Part shown: positions 1 through 4,969 of the stretch, one piece after another | Numbering within the stretch: position 1 is the first letter of the stretch | Layout: each line of letters opens with the position of its first letter | Source: Thermoplasmatales archaeon | GTDB taxonomy: Archaea; Thermoplasmatota; E2; DHVEG-1 | DNA length: 5,060 bases | Assembly: GCA_023140035.1 (NCBI GenBank) | Contig: JAGLML010000087.1 | Span: 1 to 5,060, forward strand | Reading direction: 5' to 3' | Notes under the pieces: generated by a model | Databases searched by the model: none | Told to the model about the DNA's origin: nothing | Seen by the model: only the letters and a program-made list of their open reading frames with translations | Position numbers and translations under genes: made by a program

Positions 1-397
1 GTAAAATAAATTCATCTTGAGTTAATTCTTCATCAGATGTAATTGTCTTCTCAAAAATGCCATCGCCATCAGAATCGATCCTGATTGTAGCACCTTCATC
101 ACTTTGGGAAAGAGAAGTCCAGTTAATGGTATAATTATGGGTTGTGTTTAGAGTTACGGGGATCTCAACTGCAGTAAAATTAGTGGTCACACCTTCTTCC
201 ACATGAGAGATTATTAGACCATAAACACCGTCATCAGTGCCTTTAAGTACATAATGATAGTAATCAGAAGGATGAAAAATAACTACTGTCTCATTCTCTT
301 CATCGTAGAATGATAAAGGTATTTCTTCTTGTGGTTCACCATCTAACAACCCTGTAAGTCTACATTGTGAGTCAAATACTCTCAGTTCTATTGGACT
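1..397 (-). other. C-terminal extracellular beta domain (partial)
   Basis: From about residue 1174 the protein reads S-P-I-E-L-R-V-F-D-S, then I-P-L-S-F-Y-D-E-E-N and V-V-I-F-H-P-S-D-Y-Y-H-Y, followed by N-Y-T-I-N-W-T-S-L-S and I-D-S-D-G-D-G-I-F-E (Asp1281, 1283, 1285). I recognise the pattern from C-terminal regions of other archaeal and bacterial secreted proteins, where it precedes a threonine- or proline-rich linker and an anchor helix. The Asp/Gly loop could bind calcium. The window ends inside or just after this domain, so the presence of an anchor cannot be seen. Confidence 0.6.
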
Positions 398-3300
398 AAA
401 TGATGAAATCTTATCAAGCCATGATTCTTTTTTTGCTGAAATGAGCTTGAATTCAGTATAGCCTTCATAGCTGAGCCATTTTGTGTTCAAATCATAATAG
501 ACAAACTTAAACGCATTGTGTCTATAGGGATTATATTCGTAAATATTATCATAAACCATAAGATAAGACATTTGCTCATTTTCATCCTCAATAATTTTAT
601 AGACAACAACAGCGTGAGCGTCTTTCCCCCCTCCTGCAAGCATTAGAATCAATGGGTTTCCATTTCTAATACTTTCCTTTATTTTTTTATATTCATTTTC
701 TTTTAAAATATAATCCTCTCTAATTTTGTTCTTAATATTGTTGTAATCATTTAGCCAAAATTTTTCTTGATATTCTGTTATATTCGGTTCTGCTTCTTCT
801 ATTGTTAAATCATAAGTCATTTCTTTGTCATTAGGTATAGATAATTCCCCGTTGTAATAGAGGATACTTGTTAGAGCCATTCCAAAACATTTTCCATCTC
901 CTTCCAAATCATTGTTTGAAAAACTATAGGCATCCTTAGTCATATTAAAATTGGTACCTACAATATTTGTGAACTCCCAAAAGTTAAATGAAAATTCCTC
1001 ATATTCTATTACATCTTCTTCATCTAAATAGGTTATATTGATTTTAAAATCGGTCAATCCAATTAAATCAGCTACGGTCTGAGGATTAAAATCAAGATAA
1101 ATATGAGCTGAGCGAGATTGTTCTGTCAATTTAAATGATTTTCTCGCAATTTTCAGTTGTTCAGGTAATATAGTAACAAAGTGAGATATATCGAAAATAC
1201 TTCCGTCTTTATTTATAATTTTGAAAGTAATAATATATTCTTTTTTATGTCTATTTATGAATTTAATTTTTACCCCAAATAAACCATAGCGGTGTTTTTC
1301 TGTAGCTGGAATATCTCCAGCATAAATATTTGCAGAAGAACTATCAGTTATGTCATCAGTATCATTCACCTCTGCCCAGACCTTTTTAGGTCCAAATGTA
1401 TCAAAAGACCATCTCATGATTTTTGTTCCAGCATTCCAAGGACCAGAATTAATTTCCCAGTCATACCAGTCTGTCCAAGATGGGCTGTCTGGATCAGGAG
1501 GATTATCATCTTGAGATTCATCGCTGGAAAAGCGTACCTGTTTTATATCCCCAGTAGAATCTCCGACATAAATATCAAAGAACTCTCCAACATTAATAGT
1601 ATCTATCGTAACATCGTCTTTTTGAAGTTCAATGGCACAGATCGGGGGTTGATTTTCGCCTGCTAATTTTATCAGCCAAACATCAGACAAACCAGATCCA
1701 TATGAACTTGTGGTACCTGTTATAATATACCCTCCATCTGTTGTCTGCTGAACAGAACGACCTACCTCACCGGATGTCCCTCCAATAGTTATATTCCATT
1801 CTTCATTTCCATCAGTATCAGTTTTAATTAACCAAACATCATGTGAACCATTCCCGTATGAGAGAGTGGATCCTGTTATAACATATCCCCCGTCTAAGGT
1901 TTGTTGAACTGAATAACCGTAGTCACGATCGGTACCTCCATAGGTTTTACTCCACTCCTCACCTCCACTTGAATTTGTTTTAATCAACCAGACATCCTCA
2001 TCATAATATCCATAAGCGTTCTTAAATAATAGTTTACCTGTTACAACATATCCCCCATCACTTGTTTGTTGGACAGAACGACCTTCATCAGAGTATTTTC
2101 CCCCGAAAGATTTATCCCACATCCAATTCCCATTTGAATCCGTCTTAATAAGCCATAAATCATAATGACCAGCTCCATATGTATTGCCCTCACCAACAAT
2201 GATATATCCTCCATCATCAGTTTGCTGAACACAATAACCCATATCACCAGTATCTCTGCCTCCAAAACCTTTGCTCCATTCTGTAGTTCCATTAGAATCG
2301 GTTTTAATTAACCAAACATTTGTACCAGTCCAACCTTCTTGATAACTACCAGTAATTATAAACCCTCCATCTGATGTTTGTTGCACTGAGTATCCAATTT
2401 CGACCCTATAAGAACCAAAGGTCCTGTTCCACTCTTCACTTCCATTAGAATCGATTTTAATCAACCAGACGTTAGCATGAAGAGGGCCATATGACTCTGT
2501 GTAACCAGTAATGATATATCCTCCATCTATTGTCTGTTGAACATAATGACCAATATCATTATTGGCACCTCCAAATGTCCTGTTCCACTCTTCATTCCCA
2601 TTTGAATCCGTCTTAATCAACCATACATCCCGTAATCCATTTCCATAAGAATACGTACTCCCTGTTATAACATATCCCCCGTCTAAGGTTTGTTGAACTG
2701 AATAACCGTAGTCACGATCACTACCTCCATAAGTTTCCATCCATTCGCACTCTGGAGGTTGATTTTCAAGTGCCACTTTTATCAGCCAAACATCTTTACT
2801 ACCAGCACCGAAAGATGTTGTCTCTCCCACCAAAATATAGCCGCCATCAGCGATCTGCTGAACTGCTCTGCCAATATCTAAACCTGTCCCCCCAAATGTC
2901 TTATTCCATTCCTCATTTCCACTTACATCTGTTTTAATCAAACAAAAATCACAGCTAACTTTATATTGATAATTACATGAACCCGATAAGATATATCCAC
3001 CGTCGTTGGTCAGTTGTACTGTATGGCACCAACTATTATCTGAACCACCATACGTATTATTCCAGAGTTCTGTACCGCTTGAATCCGTCTTAATCAACCA
3101 TACATCCTGCGTTCCAGATCCATACGAGGTTGTAACACCTCCTATAATGTACCCGCCCTCAGCAGTTTGCCGTACGGAATGACCAGCATCTGAGTTTGAG
3201 CCGCCATAGTATTTACTCCATATTGTATTTCCATTTGCATCGGTTTTCACTAACCTTGCATCCTCACCTCCTCCAGATAAATATGCTAAACCAACTAAGA

Positions 3301-3916
3301 TGTATCCTCCATCGTTAGTTTGCTGCACAGAATAGCCATGGCCCCCCCAATCACTGAATGTTTTACTCCATGTTACATATCCATTTGTATCTGTTTTGCA
3401 CAACCAGACTTTGCCATGGGCAGTTCCAACAAGAATATAGCCTCCATCTGTTGTTTGCCACGCACGATGTATAGGACCTTCGTTTAAAACATCATCGAAG
3501 ACTCTATTCCATGTCATATTCCCCTCCGCATCTGTCTTTATTAACCATCCGTCATTTCCTGAGATTGTTCCAGCAGCGATATATCCTCCATCTGTTGTCT
3601 GCTGGACATATTCAACCCAAGCATTTCCACTTCCATGGTATACCTTGTTCCAAACTATATCTCCATTGTCATTCGTCTTTATCAACCATGCATCATATAA
3701 CCCAGATGATTCTGTCCGGCCAGCGATTATATACCCCCCATCATTTGTTTGTTCCACCCATTCGCCAATTTCATCACTATTAATTCCTCCATATGTTTTA
3801 TTCCATTCCTCATTTGGGGGTTGACCTCCAATAACAGCGACAGGTGTAAAACTAGCCCCAACAAACAATATTATTATTCCTAAAACCAGTCCTTTCCTCA
3901 ATATGTTCTCTTTCAT
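1..3916 (-). CDS. Secreted double beta-propeller / PKD-like / papain-fold multidomain protein, 3' end beyond the window
   Basis: One reading frame runs from ATG at 3916 to the left edge without a stop: 1305 codons, C-terminus missing. Domains in order: signal peptide (1 to about 31), propeller 1 (32-385), propeller 2 (386-755), PKD-like domain (756-866), a beta-rich stretch I cannot assign (867-997), a papain-fold C39-like domain (about 998-1165; Cys1010, His1101, Asp1123) and a beta domain (from about 1174) carrying a DSDGDG loop. The start is set by the signal peptide directly after it and by GGGGAGG eight bases upstream. The protein should be exported and probably surface-attached; the propellers would act as binding platforms and the papain-fold domain might cut peptide bonds. 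Substrate and partners are unknown. Domain order is read from the translation; the catalytic role is inferred. I see no frameshift or internal stop, so it is probably expressed. The closest neighbour on the same strand is 650 bases upstream, so it is probably transcribed alone. Confidence 0.96.
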   Translation of the reverse strand, partial: MKENILRKGLVLGIIILFVGASFTPVAVIGGQPPNEEWNKTYGGINSDEIGEWVEQTNDGGYIIAGRTESSGLYDAWLIKTNDNGDIVWNKVYHGSGNAWVEYVQQTTDGGYIAAGTISGNDGWLIKTDAEGNMTWNRVFDDVLNEGPIHRAWQTTDGGYILVGTAHGKVWLCKTDTNGYVTWSKTFSDWGGHGYSVQQTNDGGYILVGLAYLSGGGEDARLVKTDANGNTIWSKYYGGSNSDAGHSVRQTAEGGYIIGGVTTSYGSGTQDVWLIKTDSSGTELWNNTYGGSDNSWCHTVQLTNDGGYILSGSCNYQYKVSCDFCLIKTDVSGNEEWNKTFGGTGLDIGRAVQQIADGGYILVGETTSFGAGSKDVWLIKVALENQPPECEWMETYGGSDRDYGYSVQQTLDGGYVITGSTYSYGNGLRDVWLIKTDSNGNEEWNRTFGGANNDIGHYVQQTIDGGYIITGYTESYGPLHANVWLIKIDSNGSEEWNRTFGSYRVEIGYSVQQTSDGGFIITGSYQEGWTGTNVWLIKTDSNGTTEWSKGFGGRDTGDMGYCVQQTDDGGYIIVGEGNTYGAGHYDLWLIKTDSNGNWMWDKSFGGKYSDEGRSVQQTSDGGYVVTGKLLFKNAYGYYDEDVWLIKTNSSGGEEWSKTYGGTDRDYGYSVQQTLDGGYVITGSTLSYGNGSHDVWLIKTDTDGNEEWNITIGGTSGEVGRSVQQTTDGGYIITGTTSSYGSGLSDVWLIKLAGENQPPICAIELQKDDVTIDTINVGEFFDIYVGDSTGDIKQVRFSSDESQDDNPPDPDSPSWTDWYDWEINSGPWNAGTKIMRWSFDTFGPKKVWAEVNDTDDITDSSSANIYAGDIPATEKHRYGLFGVKIKFINRHKKEYIITFKIINKDGSIFDISHFVTILPEQLKIARKSFKLTEQSRSAHIYLDFNPQTVADLIGLTDFKINITYLDEEDVIEYEEFSFNFWEFTNIVGTNFNMTKDAYSFSNNDLEGDGKCFGMALTSILYYNGELSIPNDKEMTYDLTIEEAEPNITEYQEKFWLNDYNNIKNKIREDYILKENEYKKIKESIRNGNPLILMLAGGGKDAHAVVVYKIIEDENEQMSYLMVYDNIYEYNPYRHNAFKFVYYDLNTKWLSYEGYTEFKLISAKKESWLDKISSFSPIELRVFDSQCRLTGLLDGEPQEEIPLSFYDEENETVVIFHPSDYYHYVLKGTDDGVYGLIISHVEEGVTTNFTAVEIPVTLNTTHNYTINWTSLSQSDEGATIRIDSDGDGIFEKTITSDEELTQDEFIL
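422..925 (-). other. Papain-fold, C39-like cysteine peptidase domain of the large protein
   Basis: Residues about 998-1165 contain G-D-G-K-C-F-G-M-A-L-T-S-I-L-Y-Y-N-G with Cys1010, matching the C-G-x-A...Y-Y-G helix start of peptidase family C39 and relatives. A stretch with G-N-P-L-I-L-M-L follows, then G-G-K-D-A-H-A-V-V-V-Y with His1101, and L-M-V-Y-D-N with Asp1123. This order, Cys, then His about 90 residues on, then Asp about 20 further, is that of papain-fold enzymes. The oxyanion-hole Gln, usually six residues before the Cys, is not there (Leu1004), so activity is uncertain. Unlike C39 domains of ABC exporters, this one is extracellular and lies after binding domains. It might be a protease, a transglutaminase-like enzyme or an inactive relative. 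Confidence 0.65.
1319..1651 (-). other. PKD-like domain of the large protein
   Basis: Residues 756-866 begin with Q-P-P-I-C-A-I-E-L, which fits the N-Q-P-P opening often seen in PKD domains. They continue with V-R-F-S-S-D-E and a Trp- and Asp-rich insertion (W-T-D-W-Y-D-W-E-I). The end, R-W-S-F-D-T-F-G-P-K-K-V-W-A-E-V-N-D-T-D then S-S-S-A-N-I-Y-A, fits the closing strands of a PKD or Ig-like sandwich. The canonical W-D-F-G-D-G motif is replaced by W-S-F-D-T-F-G, so this is a divergent member. Such domains usually act as spacers or mediate contacts outside the cell. Confidence 0.65.
1872..1930 (-). repeat. 59-bp perfect direct repeat, copy in blade 13
   Basis: This stretch, encoding the blade core around D675-G-G-Y-V-I-T-G, is identical base for base to 2661..2719. 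The offset is 789 bases, exactly 263 codons, so both copies are read in the same frame. Identity includes third codon positions, whereas other blades differ at many synonymous sites. A recent duplication or gene conversion between blades is the simplest reading. Confidence 0.95.
2602..2630 (-). repeat. 29-bp perfect direct repeat inside blades (pairs with 3079..3107)
   Basis: This segment and 3079..3107 are identical over 29 bases, 477 bases (159 codons) apart and in the same frame. They encode the V-W-L-I-K-T-D loop joining one blade to the next, once in propeller 1 and once in propeller 2. A shorter sign of the same homogenisation as the 59-bp pair. Confidence 0.9.
2661..2719 (-). repeat. 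59-bp perfect direct repeat, copy in blade 8
   Basis: Partner of the identical stretch at 1872..1930. It encodes the core of the first blade of propeller 2 around D412-G-G-Y-V-I-T-G, while the other copy lies in the sixth blade of the same propeller. The bases on both sides differ at once (t/c and g/a), then similarity continues at a lower level as expected for homologous blades. Confidence 0.95.
2762..3814 (-). repeat. Seven coding repeats forming beta-propeller 1
   Basis: Residues 35-385 hold seven repeats. The D-G-G-Y core of each begins at residues 59, 109, 157, 202, 253, 305 and 357 (blade 5 has E-G-G-Y), giving a period of 45-52 residues. Each unit reads roughly W-x-x-T-[YF]-G-G, D-x-G-x-S-V-Q-Q-T-x-D-G-G-Y-I-I-x-G, then D-V-W-L-I-K-T-D-x-x-G. 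The block opens with Q-P-P-N-E-E-W and closes with W-L-I-K-V-A-L-E-N, so the first strand probably pairs with the last blade in the usual velcro closure. Blade 3 is short and lacks the S-Y-G-x-G loop. Blade 6 carries cysteines at 297, 314, 322 and 325, unusual among these blades. The fold is inferred from the repeat pattern and the count of seven. Confidence 0.85.
3824..3916 (-). other. Sec-type signal peptide of the large protein
   Basis: The first residues are MKENILRKG, a basic n-region, followed by a hydrophobic core (LVLGIIILFVGASF, about residues 10-23) and a short polar c-region ending in V-I-G-G before the first Q-P-P (residues 32-34). This is a standard secretory signal. I see no lipobox cysteine, so a lipoprotein is unlikely. 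The exact cleavage site, somewhere near residues 26-31, is a guess. Confidence 0.85.
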
Positions 3917-3924
3917 CCTTTAAG

Positions 3925-3931
3925 CCTCCCC
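3925..3931 (-). promoter_or_regulatory. Shine-Dalgarno sequence of the large gene
   Basis: Read on the minus strand this is GGGGAGG, ending eight bases before the ATG at 3916. It is a strong match to the 16S rRNA tail complement and decides the start together with the signal peptide. A second GG just before the ATG is not placed to act as a ribosome binding site. Confidence 0.85.
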
Positions 3932-3945
3932 AGAAAAATATCTGG
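3930..3945 (-). promoter_or_regulatory. Leader hairpin abutting the Shine-Dalgarno
   Basis: On the minus strand CCAGA, a six-base loop (TATTTT) and TCTGG form a perfect 5-bp stem. The 3' arm takes up the first two G residues of GGGGAGG, leaving GGAGG free. It could modulate ribosome access or protect the 5' end of the mRNA. A stem of only five pairs may arise by chance. Confidence 0.4.
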
Positions 3946-3963
3946 AAAAGTTGTTATCAGTTG

Positions 3964-3995
3964 ATTTAATTTAAATGTTTGGTATAAAATAAAAA
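3964..3995 (-). promoter_or_regulatory. AT-rich candidate promoter of the large gene
   Basis: On the minus strand this stretch holds two possible archaeal TATA boxes, TTTTATAC (about 3982-3989) and ATTTAAATT (3968-3976), some 50 to 70 bases before the ATG. A start of transcription about 25 bases downstream would leave a leader of roughly 30 to 45 bases including the hairpin. Neither box matches the consensus perfectly, and I cannot choose between them. Confidence 0.4.
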
Positions 3996-4174
3996 CTGCA
4001 ACATCTGTAACACCACTATGTAGATTTTACTTATATAACTCTAATTCACGTTGAATGCGAGGTTGTGATAATCCCGGTAATTTATTATTCATTCACAAAG
4101 AACTACTGCTAGCAACCGTTTATACAAGTGTTTCACGAGTTTTAATCCCCATCTATCATCATACGTATGAATAA
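3996..4174. other. Intergenic region without a recognisable gene
   Basis: Both strands have frequent stops and I see no RNA gene. AT-rich TATA-like words occur on the plus strand at about 4029-4036 (CTTATATA) and 4119-4125 (TTTATAC). The second would be suitably placed for the plus-strand reading frame at 4175, but this is weak. The region separates two divergently oriented units. Confidence 0.5.
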
Positions 4175-4460
4175 ATGAAATCCAAAGTGACTTTGGATTT
4201 GCGGGTTTCAATCATCTTTTGTAATCAACTTCCTTTGTTTTGGTGGGGAGCTCTTCTTTATGTTTTTGATATAGTTCGAAGTATTTCAGTATTGTGCTGA
4301 TGGAACTAAAAAAGAAGATGCTAAAGGAATATTTGTTCCTATTGATAATTATTTCAATCGTGTTTTTAAAATTGACATGGTAGTTTTTATCATAGCAGTA
4401 ATAGCTGCTCTTTATTCTGCCGGAATATTTGATTTTTTCTTTTCATTGTTAGATCCCTAA
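4175..4460 (+). pseudogene. Frameshifted small membrane protein gene (candidate)
   Basis: Two overlapping frames together look like one protein. Frame A runs from ATG 4175 to TGA 4298-4300 (41 residues) and contains the hydrophobic L-F-W-W-G-A-L-L-Y-V-F-D-I-V. Frame B is open from 4275 to TAA 4458-4460 (61 codons). It reads Y-C-A-D-G-T-K-K-E-D-A-K-G-I-F-V-P-I-D-N, then a second hydrophobic helix M-V-V-F-I-I-A-V-I-A-A-L-Y. Joined by one extra base (or two lost) between 4275 and 4297, they give a protein of about 95 residues with two membrane segments and a polar loop between them. No Shine-Dalgarno is visible before 4175, and TAA lies directly upstream in frame. It may be a decayed gene, a sequencing error, or two chance frames. 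I do not recognise the family. It faces the minus-strand gene ending at 4565. Confidence 0.45.
4178..4200. repeat. Perfect 10-bp inverted repeat with 3-base loop
   Basis: AAATCCAAAG, the spacer TGA, and CTTTGGATTT form a perfect palindrome. It begins right after the ATG at 4175 and overlaps the first codons of the broken plus-strand gene. It may be a hairpin in RNA, an operator-like site for a dimeric regulator, or the trace of a small mobile element. No T-run follows, so a classical hairpin terminator is unlikely. Confidence 0.85.
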
Positions 4461-4504
4461 AAAAGGTTCTAGTCATAAAATAGGTTCATAAGAAGTATAA
4501 TAAA

Positions 4505-4532
4505 TGGTCTTCTATAAGATGTCAATAGACCA
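4505..4532. repeat. Short inverted repeat between convergent units
   Basis: TGGTCT (4505-4510) and AGACCA (4527-4532) are perfectly complementary around a 16-base loop. The site lies between the ends of the plus-strand broken gene and the minus-strand gene at 4565, where a terminator would be expected. The stem is short and has no adjacent T-run on either strand, so a terminator role is only possible. The rest of 4461..4564 shows nothing else. Confidence 0.3.
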
Positions 4533-4564
4533 AATTAATGCTATTAGGTAGGATGAACATTAAG

Positions 4565-4825
4565 TTATTTCACTTTCTTTAATTTCACCTTTTCCATTCC
4601 CATCAATTTTAAAGCTGCATAAGCATCTTCTGCCCAATTGCCGTCTTCTCTTTTTTCAAAAGCCTTACCAAAAAGTCTTCTTATATCTCTTCTTATTTCT
4701 TCTGGTTGTTTTTTATATAATTCTATAATTTCGTTTATAACTTGTTTTGAAGAATCACCTTTTATTTCTTGTTCAAAGTTGTTTTTAAATTTTTTAAACC
4801 ATTTTCTTTCTTCTTTACTTAACAT
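4565..4825 (-). CDS. Small, highly charged helical protein of unknown function (86 aa)
   Basis: The frame runs from ATG at 4825 to TAA at 4565. GGAG lies seven bases before the ATG, a perfect TTTATAAA lies further upstream, and an in-frame TAG shortly before the start rules out a longer version. The protein is rich in Lys, Arg and Glu, with an estimated net charge near +7, and has no signal peptide or membrane segment. Predicted shape by eye: a basic first helix (K-E-E-R-K-W-F-K-K-F), a second helix (Q-V-I-N-E-I-I-E-L-Y), then P-E-E-I-R-R-D-I-R-R-L-F-G-K-A-F. After that comes W-A-E-D-A-Y-A-A-L-K-L-M-G and a lysine-rich tail. The whole is presumably a cytosolic helical bundle; binding to nucleic acid is possible from charge alone. 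I do not recognise the family, and its neighbours give no clue. Confidence 0.8.
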   Translation of the reverse strand: MLSKEERKWFKKFKNNFEQEIKGDSSKQVINEIIELYKKQPEEIRRDIRRLFGKAFEKREDGNWAEDAYAALKLMGMEKVKLKKVK

Positions 4826-4832
4826 ATACTTA

Positions 4833-4836
4833 CTCC
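4833..4836 (-). promoter_or_regulatory. Ribosome binding site of the 86-residue gene
   Basis: On the minus strand GGAG sits seven bases before the ATG at 4825, a standard spacing. It supports this start and the reality of the gene. Confidence 0.7.
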
Positions 4837-4858
4837 ATTTAATCTAAACATCTGTCTC

Positions 4859-4866
4859 TTTATAAA
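4859..4866 (-). promoter_or_regulatory. Archaeal TATA box of the 86-residue gene
   Basis: TTTATAAA matches the archaeal consensus (TTTAWATA type). It is centred about 37 bases before the ATG, so transcription would start near 4836-4838 and leave a leader of about a dozen bases, just enough to hold the ribosome binding site. The sequence is its own reverse complement, so orientation is inferred from the gene. No clear BRE is visible upstream. Confidence 0.55.
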
Positions 4867-4969
4867 CCCTATTTTCCCCTTGATTGCTGTCCATATTATA
4901 CTAGCCAACTCCCTGTACGACCTTCTGTTATTCACTTTTGGTTACATAGCTTGCTTTGACGGCTACCAA

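Larger units (their letters stand above)
1652..2761 (-). repeat. Seven coding repeats forming beta-propeller 2
   Basis: Residues 386-755 hold a second set of seven repeats, with D-G-G-[YF] cores at residues 412, 464, 516, 568, 620, 675 and 727. Spacing is very even: 52 residues, except 55 before the sixth repeat, where the fifth blade has a small insertion (K-L-L-F-K-N). The set begins at E-N-Q-P-P-E-C and ends before E-N-Q-P-P-I-C, so its borders mirror those of propeller 1. Blades here match each other more closely than those of propeller 1, and the first and sixth share a 59-base identical stretch, which suggests recent duplication or conversion. Propellers of this kind commonly serve as ligand-binding scaffolds; no ligand can be named. 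Confidence 0.85.

Noticed and set aside
1292..1666. Open plus-strand frame of 124 codons
   Set aside because: It lies exactly codon-on-codon antisense to the PKD-like region of the large minus-strand gene, has no ribosome binding site, and its composition (many Ile, Arg, Cys) is that of an antisense shadow.
2041..2292. Minus-strand frame of 83 codons
   Set aside because: It is an out-of-frame reading of propeller blades 10 to 12 of the large gene; the in-frame repeats continue across it unbroken.
3511..3783. Plus-strand frame of 90 codons rich in His, Leu and Pro
   Set aside because: It is antisense to the first blades of propeller 1; its apparent repeats reflect the blade repeats on the other strand.
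1652..3814. Regular repeats every 150-160 bases considered as CRISPR or satellite DNA
   Set aside because: The period is a whole number of codons, identity between units is mostly at protein level, and the frame stays open throughout, so these are propeller blades.
4060..4090. GGTT...AATCC word resembling a tRNA T-arm
   Set aside because: The arms do not pair properly, and no acceptor, D or anticodon stem can be built around it.
4300..4383. 27-codon plus-strand frame with a hydrophobic segment
   Set aside because: It is too short, has no ribosome binding site, and overlaps the better reading of the frameshifted membrane protein. It is kept only as a note in that finding.
4638..4847. Plus-strand frame of 69 codons resembling a hydrophobic peptide
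   Set aside because: It is antisense to the 86-residue gene, which has a TATA box and ribosome binding site on the minus strand. Lys and Glu codons read backwards give Phe, Leu and Ser.
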